Shown: positions 5,231-5,483 of the stretch, in pieces
Layout of the letters: each line of letters starts with the position of its first letter
How positions within the stretch are numbered: the first letter of the stretch is position 1
Origin: Candidatus Aenigmatarchaeota archaeon
GTDB taxonomy: Archaea; Aenigmatarchaeota; Aenigmatarchaeia; PWEA01; JACRMZ01
Reading direction: 5' to 3'
DNA length: 5,483 nt
Assembly (NCBI GenBank): GCA_016219455.1
Contig: JACRMZ010000014.1
Coordinates: forward strand, 1-5,483
The notes under the pieces: model-generated
Seen by the model: only the letters and a program-made list of their open reading frames with translations
Databases searched by the model: none
Told to the model about the DNA's origin: nothing
Position numbers and translations under genes: made by a program

Positions 5231-5483
5231 ATGAAAAACCGAAAGCTCATGGAACTGGCGAAAGAGCATTGCGACCATACAGTCAATTTGGATGATGGCA
5301 CGGAAAACTACGATTTGGAGATATCAGAAACTATTTACAGGGAGATAAACGAGAAGATTGGAAAGAGTGGGCCAATCAAAGAGCTTTACGGTAAAATACA
5401 CAACAGCCGTGTGGATCTTTACAGTTCAAGGGACAACGCTTACATGGGGATATTGTGCGCCCTTACGGGGAGGAATGAGGAAG
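5231..5483 (+). CDS. Tagged alpha-helical hairpin-repeat protein, 3' partial
   Basis: The frame is open from ATG 5231 to the window end, giving 84 residues. It begins with the tag (MKNRKLMELAKEHCDHTV), continues through an acidic stretch (DDGTENYDLE), then shows one repeat of the type in the gene at 2428: IYREINEKIG, an LYG loop, then SSRDNAYMGILCALTGRNEE. Shared features with that protein are a Tyr-led first helix ending in Ile/Val-Gly, a Tyr-rich loop, and Asn-Ala-x-x-Gly-Ile-Leu in the second helix, in the same order and at similar spacing. It is therefore a second copy of that architecture, separated from the first by two LRR genes and one small gene. The start follows the previous stop by 5 bases with only a weak ribosome binding site. 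Its length and C-terminal content lie outside the window. Confidence 0.85.
   Translation, partial: MKNRKLMELAKEHCDHTVNLDDGTENYDLEISETIYREINEKIGKSGPIKELYGKIHNSRVDLYSSRDNAYMGILCALTGRNEE

Overview
The window is a dense single-strand gene cluster. Nine plus-strand genes, the first and last cut by the window edges, are joined by 4-base overlaps or gaps of 1 to 5 bases, so they read as one operon. I see no promoter, terminator, RNA gene, insertion sequence or CRISPR array, and no non-coding stretch longer than a few bases. Frequent ATA (Ile) and AGG/AGA (Arg) codons, GGAG and GGTGAT-like ribosome binding sites and tight ATGA coupling suggest an archaeon, perhaps a DPANN or euryarchaeal lineage. This is an inference, and a bacterium is not excluded. 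No product shows a signal peptide or membrane segment, so all look cytoplasmic.

Region 1 (2-1348) is the C-terminal 448 residues of a two-part protein. It has a zinc-peptidase-like HExxH motif (HEINH) at the very start of the window and a von Willebrand factor A (VWA) domain with a full MIDAS metal site at the end. This layout recalls the DUF2201-type putative metallopeptidase/VWA proteins, which usually pair with MoxR AAA+ ATPases. Any such ATPase would lie outside this window.

Region 2 (1354-5483) holds eight consecutive genes whose products are unlike over most of their length but begin with nearly the same 17 residues, consensus MNxNLxxLAKEH[SC]DxxV. Behind this tag come different modules: leucine-rich repeats (LRRs) in three proteins (3, 6 and about 9 repeats), alpha-helical hairpin repeats in two, and three short proteins of 130, 60 and 104 residues with no recognised fold. 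The three LRR proteins share a second module of about 30 residues, EYxALxxI...STPE, between the tag and the LRRs.

My reading is a modular system. The VWA/metallopeptidase protein is the likely core machine. The tagged proteins are likely clients, adaptors or substrates that carry a common docking or processing signal and variable recognition surfaces. The tag family and its tight operon are seen directly in the sequence. The link between tag and VWA machine is inferred from gene order only.
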